Of a stretch of 64,000 nucleotides of DNA, positions 13,426-25,737 are shown in pieces. Positions within the stretch are counted from its first letter, which is position 1, and each line of letters begins with the position of its first letter. The notes beneath the pieces are model-generated. The model saw only the letters and a program-made list of their open reading frames with translations. It was not told where the DNA came from and made no database searches. Source of the stretch: Paragonimus westermani (taxonomy: Eukaryota; Platyhelminthes; Trematoda; Plagiorchiida; Troglotrematidae); the NCBI GenBank assembly GCA_008508345.1, contig QNGE01003311.1, positions 1 through 64,000 on the forward strand, in the 5' to 3' direction. A program made the translations under genes and the position numbers.

Positions 13426-16400
13426 ATAATCAAAACTGCCAAACTAAACTTTAGAGTTCCTTGTTTGTTGGGAGGTTGCATCACTTTCTGAGCCTCGTGA
13501 ATTCGGTGTACAGCAAAGTATAACTGGCTGAAAATAAGTAGATCCAGTTGATTTGATTCGTTTTCTACATTTTTCGTCAAGAAAGGCCTGTTTTATTCGG
13601 ACCTACAATACATCCGAGAAATATTCACAGCTGATCAGAGAGACGGTGCACATTTCGTTTTTAATCCCAACAATACAATGTAGTGTAAAGGTAAAACATC
13701 TTTATGGATGAATTTCAAACAATTGCTTATCAACTATCTGTCTGACGACAGAAACTTAGCTCTTCGGCTGTAGAACAGCCTTTATTCTATCGTCATTTTC
13801 TGTTCTACAAAGCATATCAATCTCCCGTTTAACACGTATTTTACACATATCAATGAACGGAAATGAGAAACTTCTATCCGCTTAATCAAAATCACGAACA
13901 CGAGCTACTGACCCACAGAAAGTGACCAACTCAAGATAATCTACCACAGTATTCCACGGCAGCGAACACGAACATCTGGAACACATAAGCATAATGGAAG
14001 TTCATCTTATTATATGTTAATGTTGTTGCTGGTGCTGTTCAACAACTCCAACGTAAGTCACATGAGCATTAGGTGGATAACAAATCAGCAAATACAAGTG
14101 CTACCACATATATCGTAATTGTGAACTGTATATCTAACTGACGGTGGCAATGAGATTTCACCGTTATATACTCCCAATAACACGATAATAATCTTTCGTT
14201 TAGTTCATCTTCCACCGAGGCATGGAATACAACATCTCTGAGACACAGTCGAGTTCTCAGAGCGGTAAACGCAGCCTAAAACGAAACTGTCCGACAAATC
14301 ACAACAAGGAAGTGCCTTTATAATTATCAACGCACAATCCAACAGAACAACCTCAATTTCTTACAAATCTTGATCACTGTGTTCTTGAAACCCGGAAATT
14401 TCGAAATGAGACAAATAGTCATTTCCTATACTTCCAGTTCAATTGCACCGTAAAAAATCAAATATTGACAGGGTTTATGAGGAAAGAGGACAACGATTAT
14501 GCGCTTGTGCACGAAATCTAATGAAAATCCAGTGTATTTAAGCATCACCTTCTTGGCGTAGACGTTTATCCAAACCGGCACTGTTATATACCTTGACTCT
14601 TCAAGAAAGGCATTAAATGGCTAATTGGACAAACCAAACACTTTCCAAAAGTGTCCGTGCTCTTAACCAATTTTTCCTCTTGCTGTCCCCATTCATCCTG
14701 AATTACAGTTGGTATGTTCAAAATCTTAAAATAACTTATTAAATCCACACTTAGCATGTTCATTAGCCAATGGAGCTTCAGTTGTAATGAACTGCTAACC
14801 TGAATGCTTTGTAGTAAAGCGTAATGTTTATTTGTGTCAACAAATTCTGCCGTACCAATTGCCTATCAATGTCAAACGATTGTTTGAGAATGACGATCAA
14901 ACGCTGTGAATATCTACTGTATTCCTGAAATAAGCAGTGGCAATTAGTGTGCTCAAAATTATCTGTTAACATATCCACTTCAGGTTAGTTCAACCAATTC
15001 ACAAGCGGGTTTTCCAAAGCCGTGTTGGTCACTGTTCACCGTGACAGTGAGGTCACACGAACCGTACACGACTTCCTGTCATCTGACATTATAATCAGCT
15101 GTGAACCGCTGACATGTAGGAAAGGGGTCAGCTTACTACACAACATCACTCAGCGTTAACTGACAGAACACCCAACTAAAATCCAATCAGACAATTGAGG
15201 CAAAATAATCTACTTCGACTACAGTTTTTACAGAGTGCTTTGCGGAATCACTGCAACTATATGTTTCGCAGACCTTACACCACATACACGATTTATATAT
15301 CGCTGGTAGGTTTCAAGTAAGTTGCTCGTATTGTCGAAAAGTTTACATTTTATTCAAATTTGATATTATGGGCACTTAGCTACGCTTTTCTTTCAACTGG
15401 CTGAGATGTGATTGCGGCTGCCTTTTCAATTCATGCAAGTCTCTCCCACAAAAAGATTTCCTATATCGTTTCCATATACTTCACATTAAATGTAAAATAC
15501 GGTGTAGACCATAGAAGCACATTTTATTGGCTAATGAGCGGCTACTGGTTTACACGTTTACACAGATGAGAATTAACTTCCGGAAGGTAGTTCCAACAAC
15601 AGAAACGTTTCGAATATCGTGCAAGAGCATTTAACATCACAGCCTATGCTAAACGGAAATGACTAGTTGAACCTCTGGGCTTCAGATATCAATTATATGC
15701 AGGCAAACAGAAGTTGATGTCAACTGAATCAACAAACGCCGTAAGATGAGTTGACAGTCTATCTTACTTTCTTCACCATCCGCAGGAAACACACTGGCCG
15801 TACAAATTTACGTGCGGTCTAATTAGCACATCCTGCAACTAAGTGTAAACTACGGTAAACGTCACCGGAAAGCCGACGTTCAGGTTGTATGGGTTAGCGA
15901 CAATCAGTCCATCATTGTTGGTACTTGACTGTTCAAATTCGTGCCACATCCACTTCATTCAAACTGCCCATGAACACTGATGAAGGCGATCAACAACAGC
16001 AAATAAAATTTATATTTTGACGTTTCACGACGTCCAAAAGTAATTTGTTTTGCCAGTCTTTGACCAATTCTATTAAGCTTCAAAAGGGCTGGTCTGAGTG
16101 GTTTATATGCTTGGCTCCCTGGTTATAGAACCATTCTGCGTTTTAGATGTAGTGATTAAATGCAAATGAGCGCAGGCAGTCAAGATAAAAATGTGTTAAT
16201 ATATTCACTTATTGTATATTTACAGTGTCCATGACCCTTGCTGAAACTATTTTGAAGCGCATGTATTTTAGTAGTTAAACTTTTACGAGAAATTTTTTTT
16301 AAAAGCTTATTATGCTTACTGACAATAGTTGTACTCCTGAACAGACGATACAGTTCTCACTTAGGGAATGGGGCCCATATGTGAATATTGGTAAACAGTT

Positions 16401-16559
16401 CACGATGGAGCTCTTCAGTTTTACACATTTCACATTCTGTTATGTTTACTTGTGCACAAAATTCACAATCATTTGGAAAATCATGGATGGTTTATTTTAG
16501 CACATTCGAAGACAGACGTCTTCCTTTAAAATCCATGCGCAGTGTGGTTTTAACGTTTA
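13426..16559. other. No recognisable gene
   Basis: No frame longer than 66 codons with any pattern and no repeat shared with the rest of the window that I could see. Likely intron or intergenic DNA. Confidence 0.5.
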
Positions 16560-16950
16560 AGATAACATTTGCCTTCAGGTAGACTTTCCAGCCAGCCTCT
16601 TTTCGAAAAGAAGCTCTAGACTCGAGTTTCGCTCTCATTAGAGCTCGTCAGTAGCGTATATCCTTGCCACGGCTGGGATTTGAACTCCGGCCATGCTTTT
16701 CTTGAGACAACCGAGTTGACCGGTGCGCTACTGGCCTCACATTAGGCACGACCGAATTATCAAATCTGAACGATCAATCACTTTCGCTTGTGAGCACTGA
16801 TCAGGTTGCCCAATCGTCTCGAGAGGATATGCACTGCTGACGAGGTCTAATGAGAGTGAAACTCGATTCTAGTGCTTCTTTTCTGAAGAGGCTGGCTGCA
16901 AAGTCTACCTGAATACGAAAGCTGCGATGAACTGAGTGATGGTAAACTTG
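16560..16950. repeat. Family-B fold-back repeat (best preserved copy)
   Basis: The left arm (about 16568-16672) and right arm (about 16828-16925) are reverse complements over roughly 90 bp. Landmarks are GGTAGACTTT, CAGCCAGCCTCTT, AAAAGAAGC, CTCGAGTTTCGCTCTCATTA and CTCGTCAG, with about nine positions in ten matching by eye. Between them, on the minus strand, sits a tRNA-like stretch (about 16740 to 16670): AGTAGCGCACCGGTCAACTC as A-box region and GGAGTTCAAATCCCAG as B box. A short spacer with CTGATCAGGTTGCCC follows. The spacer and tRNA-like part recur in the 25.3 and 59.3 kb copies, so the composite behaves as one unit. Confidence 0.7.
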
Positions 16951-17499
16951 AAAATAAACGAAATCGCCGACTACTCATCAGTAATTTAAAATAATATTCT
17001 AATACTATGCAGGTACATCGCTTTCAGGTAGTCTAATGCCGTTGATCCGACATCTTGTATCAATACATTCACACATTCGCGTTCAGATACACACCTGTCA
17101 GAAAGTTTTCAAGAACGTTGAATTTCTAATAATTTGGTATGAACTTCAGAAACCCGAACTTTAGACCTAGCTTTCTTTCCCATTCTCCTAAATTGTACTG
17201 GACATTTGAATTAGCTTCATCATAATCTGCTAGCAGTTGTTTCTTATAATTTTATCTGCAAACATTTTGGGCCCGTTCTTATTCTTATCGAATCAGTCAT
17301 ATCAAGCATCGCTGTAATGCTTGGCTGAACCATTGGAACCATCTAGCAACAGCCCTGGGGATACGCTTCAGTTTATTGAGTCTACTGAAGGTCATATTGT
17401 TGAGGAGAAAAACATTTTCTATCACTGGGCGTGTGCTGACTGTTCATGAACGTGTCACCCAGATTTTTAGATTGTATTATGCCCAACCGAATGACTGAA
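16951..17499. other. No recognisable gene
   Basis: Nothing recognisable. The last 120 bp may be decayed PLE sequence leading into the relic that follows. Confidence 0.4.
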
Positions 17500-18275
17500 T
17501 TTCGTGAATGCCGCAAGAAAACCGCCAACAGTTCCTGTAAGTACGTACCATGAGGCAAACTATCTTTTAAAGGATGGGATCGCAGTGGACTCACCGTTAG
17601 GCCCACCAAGTGCAGAAAGATTCATGGAGATGACAGATCAGACAAAACAAATTGTGTCTGAATGGCACGAAATTTGTACTGGTTGCATGAGAGACAAACT
17701 GCACAGACATTTTGGTGTAACTTTTCGCGGTAATGAATATATCAAAAAACCCGCTTGTAATGAGCCACGACCAGAGCCGCAAAAACATGAATGTTCTGTC
17801 GGGTATAAAACCATCTACATGAAGCTCAGTGCACAAGCTGAACATGTAGTTTATGATTGATCGGAAGGCTGGGCACAACCTTGATGATATTTTCAGCTGT
17901 GCAGCTACGACCATCGTTCATCTCCGAGCCAATTGTGTGCAATTACCCCGAAGACTGAGTGCCTAGCTGCGCTAACTCGTCTTGTATTCACTCGTTCCTA
18001 ATTCAAGATCGATCATCCAACAGGGCTCTTGTCGAACAGAATACGTAAACACCACCCTGTTTGGCTAACGAACGGACGGCAAAGAATTATCTGTCGCGCA
18101 CTTTTGGTTCACCTAGTCGACTTCAGTCACAGAGCCATTGTGGATGTCCCTCTTAAGCCGATCTGCCGCATCAAACACGTTCGTATCAGCGGTGTGAAAT
18201 CTTATATCTTGGTCATTGCAGGGGCTAATCGAATCCGGTTTCAAAAAGTTGTTCTGTGCTAGCAGAGGTAATTTA
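17500..18275 (+). pseudogene. Penelope-like element relic, internally deleted
   Basis: The 118-codon frame at 17504-17860 contains LLKDGIAVDSPLGPPSAERF, the PLE reverse transcriptase motif with the GS pair changed to DS. The 77-codon frame at 18029-18262 contains NRIRKHHPVWLTNG followed by HLVDFSHRAIVD and IRF-type C-terminal sequence, which fits the end of a PLE GIY-YIG domain. The two pieces are only about 400 bp apart, whereas a complete element has several hundred codons between them. Most of the palm, including the YxDD box, is therefore deleted or unrecognisable. Stops and frame changes interrupt the GIY-YIG start. Not functional. Confidence 0.6.
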
Positions 18276-18285
18276 TTCAAGCACT

Positions 18286-18330
18286 GAAGCTGTCATGACC
18301 TACCGTTGTCACAACGGGCGAAACAGCATC
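18286..18330 (+). other. Hairpin just after the PLE coding end (possible hammerhead remnant)
   Basis: A perfect 6-bp stem with 3-nt loop (18303-18317, CCGTTG-TCA-CAACGG) is preceded by CATGACCTA and followed by GCGAAACAGC. PLEs are known to carry hammerhead ribozyme motifs with the core CTGATGA-stem II-GAAA. Here the GAAA half and the stem fit, but the CTGATGA half is altered (CTGTCATGA), so activity is doubtful. Confidence 0.3.
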
Positions 18331-21300
18331 ATATTGACCATTTTTGTAATCCCCAAATGACACTTGGTTCACAGTGTACTGAGTTCCACCCAAACCTAAC
18401 TCAACCATTATTTTCATGTTTATTGTGTCACACATAGCTTGAAAATGAAAAATCTAAAACGAGCATGTTCACCACGTTCTGACCTCAGATGATATATCTC
18501 GGGGTATAGTTTCTTAGCTGAACTAATCCAAAAATGTCTGCACCAAACTCTTTATTAAAGATACGTTTTTAAAGAAAGGTTACAACGCACAGGGTGAGTT
18601 ACACGGATGGAATGTAAAACGTTGTTCTACAGAGTGGAACAAATAGGTAGAAATAATCCAATTCATTAAATGGACACAAGGATGGGGACAAACCTCCCAG
18701 TTGTTTAGGAGCAGTATACAACACCGTTTTTCATATATGAAAGTTTTATCCGAACTAATCCATTAGGTAGACAATCAAGTAAATAGCGTGAGAACGGGAA
18801 ATATTAGCAAGTCACCTATTTCCAAGAATCAGGTTTAGTAAATTACGTAGACAACTCGCTGTCCGCTATCATTAAAACGTGAGATTGGATTAATTATATT
18901 TCCGAGAATAGTTTAAAAATGAAGACAGCGCTTTGGAATTTGTATCATATTTATCGACAGCTTTCATAGAATATTTCACAGGAACTAACTTTAATGGGGA
19001 TTTTTTCATGATATGAACACCAGTGCATTCTTTACTATGCTGATCGTTCTATCGGAGTTATGCTGATAAACCAGTCTGCTTTACTGACAAAAATTGTACA
19101 GCCATTAATGTTGCTCAGTAATTCGGTATCGTATTTCTGAGAACACTTGTCTAGACTTGAAGACAATCATTATTCTTTGCAGCACATCTAGCAAATAAAT
19201 TGACGACATTTTTCTACGTTAATTGCGAAGGGGAAAACTGCCTTTTTACACAAATAGTTTATGTAGCAAAAGGTTCTCCTGGTCGGTAGTTAACATGTGC
19301 TAATTATCAGTACACGACGAGCTAAAAGCTGATGTTCACAGTTGGTTGCGGTGCCTCTCCAGCTCTCATCAAACCATCCTTATCTAGCTATTGTGTGCAT
19401 GTACAGTTAGTAAGTCAAGATTTTTGTGCGCAGCTAAGTATCTTGGCGGGAAGCGAAGGAAGCTGGAAAATTATCAAGCCGTCATCCAAGAACAAACAGC
19501 CGTGACCTTGTATTATTCATTAAAAACATGTGGAGGAACGTGAATAGCTTGTGGCAGGTACCCATTTAAACAAGAGATATATCTTCCGTTCTAATAATTT
19601 TCTATATTGCTTTTCGAGCCCTAATTTGCACCAACAGTCTGTCCGTAGAATGTAGGGGTTAATACAACTGTTAACATAGTTCTACCCGTACATGACTTGT
19701 GATAAAAGGAATTATTATTCAAGAAACATCTCTACAATCATGATAATTAAAAAGATGTCGTGTGACTGACATGAGAAAGAGGTTACGTTCGTGCTGAATT
19801 CTCCCCACAAACCTGTTCACCAAAAAGGCGAAAAATATATTCGCACTATATCTCTTCAACACAACGTTTTCTGTCAATGAGTATTTCACGGTCCATTCAA
19901 CTGTGATAAACTATAATGGCGAATCGCTCGGGTCCATACAAATTCGATCGGCTTTAGATATTCGATTGTTTAAGATGGATCCATGTGTTCTTCTTCCATT
20001 CAGCCTAGTAGTTCTGACCGATAAAAATAAACAACTCCAGATAGTCACTTAACTGCTCGGTCCCCAAGCATAGTGTAACTAAAACTTTTAAAATATTGAC
20101 TAACGCGGTTAGTCTGAATACTGTGGAAAACTGATAGCAATTTTTCGGTGTAATACTATATTTGTAGACTGTACTACGCCTAACCGAAGTAGTGAATTTA
20201 AACCTCACTTATACTAAAACATAACGATAACAAACACTTCTGTTATGATGGCGAGTTCCACTAACTATGCATGTGAGCTGAAGATGTTGGCCCCCATAGG
20301 GGTAATGCGATGCTAAGTGTGATCTTATTACCCAATTTACCTCTGTTCATATCTAACAAATCTCTTCTGACTAAAACCTATGTTGCTAGTCTATTCAAAG
20401 AGGGACTAGACATAGATAGAAATAGCTAGTTATATTCTACTTTAAAAAATTACCTCGTTCGTTGCTTAGTTGTGGAACTGCTTCATTAACGTTGGCTGAA
20501 TGCAATTCATATTTCCAGACAGTTTCTGTACTAAGATACTTTCCGACCTGCTCACTTCAAACGGAAGCTCTGCCCTATAGTTTCACGTCCAACACAGTTA
20601 ATTAGCACAGTGTACAATTAACCGGAAGAAAAGTTGAATGCCTACTCACGTAAATATTTTTTGTGTAAATCATATATGTTCACTATCAAGGTTGTCCGTT
20701 TCATTTTGCTAAAGGTGAACGCACGTGACGGACAAATTATGCAATTTCTCCCCCTCCGTGTGATACTCCTAACTGGATCACGTGCACGCGTGCATTATGA
20801 GCTGTAAAACCTTCGTTATGTTACAGTAAATCTACTAAAAGCATTATGGCTTGTCACGAACAGTGTACGGAGGAAATTCTATTAATTTCGTCAGATTCAG
20901 GAAAGCAAACATTTTCACTACAGTTTCAGTGAACAGATGATGGGGAAATTTTCCGTTTCCCGCTCGGCATGTGGGAGTTCAACCAACACGATAATCAACC
21001 AAGACAAGTTTGATTGAAGTGATGATAAAGTCCTGTTAGAAAACTACAATTGCCATCTAACTGAGTCCAAAACATTGTAACCTGACGGGAAAGCATAAAC
21101 AATTGAACCTACTCTAGTGACAACATCTTGTTCAGTGAGAATACAGTATGCTTATATACCATACAAACGAAAGAAATAGAAGTTTCCATAGAACTTACTC
21201 AAAAACAGTTGTTTGCAATTAAAGGAGGTAAGTCGTCAATTTTATTTCGATTAACAAAATTTCTCATAGTTTGTAACCCGCGTGTCAGCTGCTTGCACTG

Positions 21301-22669
21301 CTCACTTCATGTTCACTGGAGTTCTGAGAACTGTGCGGCGAGCAACAAAATTTGCAGAAATTGTGCGGAGATCCGAACCGCTTAACATACAGCAAAAGAG
21401 GTTTAGAAAGTTAGGCGGAAAAGTACTGTGGTTAACGAGCAAAGTTGAGCGAGAAACAGAACCTTTCGTTTGATTGCTGCCATTCACCACGTACATACAT
21501 TACAAGGCATGTACTATGTGTCAACATTATTTTCTTAATTATAATGTCTTCTGGAATCTTGAGGCAGACTAAACTATTTTGGAATACTTGTTAGCGTTCT
21601 CAGCAATCACCAGTTGAGTCTGAGGTGTACGACATTAATAACCCACAAATAGTTCACTAACTACGGAATTCAGAATCTGCAGCTACTGCAGCTGAGTGTG
21701 TGAGCATACCTGATAGACATTAACTAGTATGAAACCGGTCTTGTGCTTTGAACAATTAGTAACCATCAAGCCCACATTACCTGTCACCTTACATTGTGAA
21801 CTGGGTTAGTTACACAAAATAAATTCAACCTTGAGCTCAGACACTTTATACAGTGATACACAATGGTTTTAGTGTAACCGATATAAGTGTCATACGTGAT
21901 GAACAATTAAGAACTTAATGCATTAGTAAATACTATATGAATGAGTTGTAGGTGATTTGCCATGTTAAAATCACATACGAATTACCGCCATTTTTGTACA
22001 AGGTGTATGCCTGCTTTTATGAGCAATTTTTAACTCGCAGCAATTGCCATTCAGTTCTAACGTGTCGAAAAAATCCCAACCGGATGCTTAGATTAAAGTA
22101 ACTTTAGGTCAGTCGGATAGTTTTATGTAATTTGTTTTTACACTTCTGTTTACACATCTACTTTACATTCCATAGTGTGTAACTCTTGAAAACAAAAGGC
22201 TTTTTCTCCCCTGCGGGCAAGACTGTAGTGAGTTTCTGTTCACCACGTCCACGTAAATATTACTGTGCCTTGTTTCCCCAAATTCTGGTACACTCGTTTA
22301 TCTTACAACGTCTACCATCCACCTAACATGATCAGCTTCAATAATAGGTTGAAAAATAATAGCTCCCAAAAGTGTACTCTCATATTATCGGTTTGTAAAT
22401 GCTTGAACTGTTTTCTGTTGTGTTAGGTACACCGGGTGAAAATACCGACTGAACCGTCTTCCTTCACTTAAGTAGCTGTGATTGATTGGAACAAACAAAC
22501 ATGCACCAGAGACAGTCGTAAAGTCATATATCAAAAGCATTGTTCAGAAAAATGCGGACATAACGTTTCAGTTCAAAAAGATACGAATTTTGCACGACCC
22601 TTCTCGTCAAGGGAAAATAAATGTACTGAGGAACATGGTTAGTATGTAAATTGTTGGAAGAGCTGTAAG
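18331..22669. other. No recognisable gene
   Basis: About 4.3 kb of sequence with short frames only (up to 85 codons at 21128-21385) and no motif or shared repeat that I can defend. Confidence 0.5.
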
Positions 22670-22775
22670 AGAAACATCAAAACACCGACTGGATTCAAAC
22701 CAAGGACAGGAAGGGTAAGTCCTAACGCTTTCTAGGAGCTACCATCTAAGCTACTTTGTTAGGAAGATGAAAACA
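22670..22775 (-). repeat. tRNA-like SINE fragment
   Basis: On the minus strand, an A-box-like GTAGCTTAGATGGTAGCTCC is followed about 40 bp later by a good B box, CCTTGGTTTGAATCCAGTCG. The spacing fits a pol III type-2 promoter. The ends do not pair into an acceptor stem, so it is tRNA-derived repeat and not a tRNA gene. The B-box end (TCCAGTCGGTG) resembles the arm ends of family A, but the fold-back partner is missing. Confidence 0.45.
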
Positions 22776-25267
22776 GTGACCGAAAAGGTAACCGAGAGCC
22801 CCGGCAATAAATGTGATTGACCAAGACCAAATTGAAAGCATCATTGTTTTTGTACTTTCACAGCTATGCAATTCAAAGTCAATTTATTAACCATATGCGC
22901 AGTGATGAAGAGGAAAGCAACTGGCAGATATCTCGAAATGTCTCTAATCGGTAATGAAATAAAAACCGCAATCCCTGCCCTCCTAGAAACGGAGAATATT
23001 ATAGTTGGCAGTCCAGTCGTTGAAGAACTGCGCATACTTGTTAAATATTATTAGTGATGCTTTGTTTGGTCCGTATATCCTACGTAACCTCAGATGGCCA
23101 ATCTGGATCTGTATTGCTGAACACTCAGTAGGTTAAGTGGGATTCGGTGCGGTGCACGTGTCTGGACCGGAGCGATTGGCTGCATGCAGAACGATAAAAG
23201 TATCACTTTGCTCATCAATGTCAGTTGGAATAATTTTCAGATTGCATGAAACGATAATGTGGCGCTTTCAGATTATTGAATACCTGACGACATTTTTGTT
23301 GTTGATTAGCTTTGGGGATTGTTGGACATAGCAGCCTCGCGTTTATCAGTGGATTCAGTGTCGACGTGTTGATGACTGCCGAACTTGACGCTTTTTTATT
23401 CCTGCGAAGTTATCTACCAAGTTTTGACTGAAATCAATGCGTATGTATAGTTATTGTTTCAACCTGGGAATAGATATCAAAGCAAGCTTTGAGGTACTTA
23501 GCACACTGATCATGACGGATGTGGTGTTCATCTTGCTGAGGAATAGGTAGCTTCTTTCCGTGCCAGTGCAAATTACTGCAAACGGCCAACTGTTGCTTAC
23601 CTCTGATAACCTGGTTAAGTGAGGCTGACTAGATAACAAGTGGAATGCTTCATGAAATTAAAGGATGATTCCCTAGACAGATACCGACTATCTCCAATCA
23701 TCTTCCCAGTGAAGTCGGGAAAAAGTCAGTCACGGATTAAACCTAAATCAAGACTAACACGCAACTCTTACTGAACACAAGTTGGTAACACTTTGATCAT
23801 ATAGTCACTGGATGTCTTGCATGAGGTGAAAAGAGAATTGGTGAGAAATACACATGGCAAACACTTGAAAAAAGTGCACCTGCGCGTAGCAACACCAATT
23901 TAAAGCGTGAGTGCAAATTACTAATACTTACTAACATGTTCGTTAAGTATTCTAAGCTTGTGCAGTTTACATATAACATCCGCCGTAAGAATTTGAGTGG
24001 ACAGCTGGTTAGACTGTGCACAATCAAGTGTTGCCACCGCATATGAATTGCACCAACACAGCACAGCAGCTGCTGTCCAAACCAGTGAAAAAATTGGATG
24101 GTATGTTATTTTACCCATTTTCCTAAACATTCGTAAGTCAGTAAACAGAGTGTGAGTTTTACTTCTTAAACCGATCAAGGGTGAAGAATCCAACATTTTA
24201 GTCAACACCTGGAGTCTCATACAACGGATATAACTAGGTTCAACTATAGTCACGTAGTCTTATTTCCATTATGAAACTGAGCATAATCAGTATATTCTTT
24301 CGACCAGTTTTGTTTGTTTCGTATCACATTACTTGAGTCCAAAACAGTTTCAGAATGATGATGGCAACCGCCTACAATATCTTTGAAACCGCTCAGTGCA
24401 ATGCTCAGTAGTTTGAACAGTCTGGATCCCAATAAGGTCAATCGGAAAACAAAAAGTTATCGGCCTACCAGTTTGGATAAAAACAGTGAGATCTCCGAAA
24501 CCGGCTCGTCAATCCTCTAACGCAGTATTGAGTCTTTTGTGAAATTGTAGTCTAGTGACGCCACTGTCATGAAAATACGTTTCTAAGGAAATTTCAAACA
24601 AGAGTGACTCATTAGGTTCGTTGCATGTGCTGGAAATAGGGAGACTAGGAATACCTTAATGTTTGTCGAACTGTTTAGACTTTTGGTGGGCAATGAAAGG
24701 TTTGGCCGACCACTTCTGGGGAAATTTACCCATCGTGAGTGCGTGGTTTTGGAACCTGACCCCACACACGCATCACGAACATGACTAAATCTGCACCCGA
24801 CAGTTAAGTGATTAGCAATAACTCTGTTGGTTTGAGTGCGATTTCAATCTTCAGAAGATCACGCTACTCAGAGTTTTGGCCAAGAGACTTAAAAGCGAGC
24901 ACCACAATTGTACTTAACTCTTTAGCGGATGAAACCGATACGGTAGTCTTCCTTGAGCTAGACATTACAGAATGGACAATCATGAAAACCGGGTGAAGCG
25001 GACTACTCATTAGCTTGCACATTTTTAGTGAGCAATCGTGAGATGTTAACGTAGGCTAAAACTGCGTACATCTCAAAAATGATGGTGAGATTTCTCAACG
25101 ATTCCAGGTAGAGAGGTTGAATCGTCTTTGAACCGACGATAGAATAGACAGCCACTTAGTTTTACCCACTTATCTAGACACATCATCAAACGTAATGCAC
25201 TACTGCACTTTGTTACCATTTGCTGGCTTACCGAATTAGACAGGTAGCTAGGCTGACGTAGATCCTC
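22776..25267. other. No recognisable gene
   Basis: Contains several 60-110-codon frames on both strands (for example 23921-24253 minus), none with a recognisable domain. No shared repeat noticed. Confidence 0.45.
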
Positions 25268-25515
25268 CATTCAGGCTATTTCGAAAAGAACCACCAGATT
25301 CGATGTTCGTTCTTGTCAATGCTCGTTAGTAGTCGATACCCTTATCATGGCTGAGGTTAGACCTCCGGCCACGCTTACATGAGGTAGTCGTGTTGGCCAA
25401 CACGTCGTTGACTTCATGCTAGTCACGACTGAACGCTCAACCACTTTTAACTGTGAGTAATGGGCAGGTTGACCGGTCGTCTCAATAGAGGACATAGTAG
25501 GTGTCTTTCTAACTG
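25268..25515. repeat. Family-B fold-back repeat, right arm missing
   Basis: The left arm (TTCAGGCTATTTCGAAAAGA, then GATGTTCGTTCTTGTCA and GCTCGTTAGTAG), the decayed tRNA-like complement (GGTTAGACCTCCGGCC) and the central spacer (GGCAGGTTGACCGGTCGTCT) follow the same order as at 16.6 kb. The right arm is decayed beyond recognition after about 25515. This copy shows that the composite order is shared between diverged copies. Confidence 0.5.
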
Positions 25516-25700
25516 CAACCGATAACTCCACGATTATGACTTCCGAGAGTGGTTGAAATCTCTAATGTTATTAAACCTAGTATGTCCCATGATTCAAGTA
25601 ATTGTGAACAAATCGTATGAAGATGCGTAGGTTTGGAGGTCATAAGGGACTTCCATGATACGACAGAAGTAGCCGTACTTAATAGGAAGTTTGGAAAACC
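25516..25700. other. No recognisable feature
   Basis: Short spacer; perhaps the decayed right arm of the preceding repeat. Confidence 0.3.
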
Positions 25701-25737
25701 AGTGAAATAAATATATATATAGTGAAATAAATATATA
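25701..25737 (+). repeat. Short AT-rich tandem duplication
   Basis: The unit AGTGAAATAAATATATA occurs twice, separated by a few TA dinucleotides. A local slippage product, with no function implied. Confidence 0.7.

Noticed and set aside
22670..22775. Functional tRNA gene
   Set aside because: A and B boxes are present but the ends do not pair as an acceptor stem, and the sequence resembles the repeat arms.
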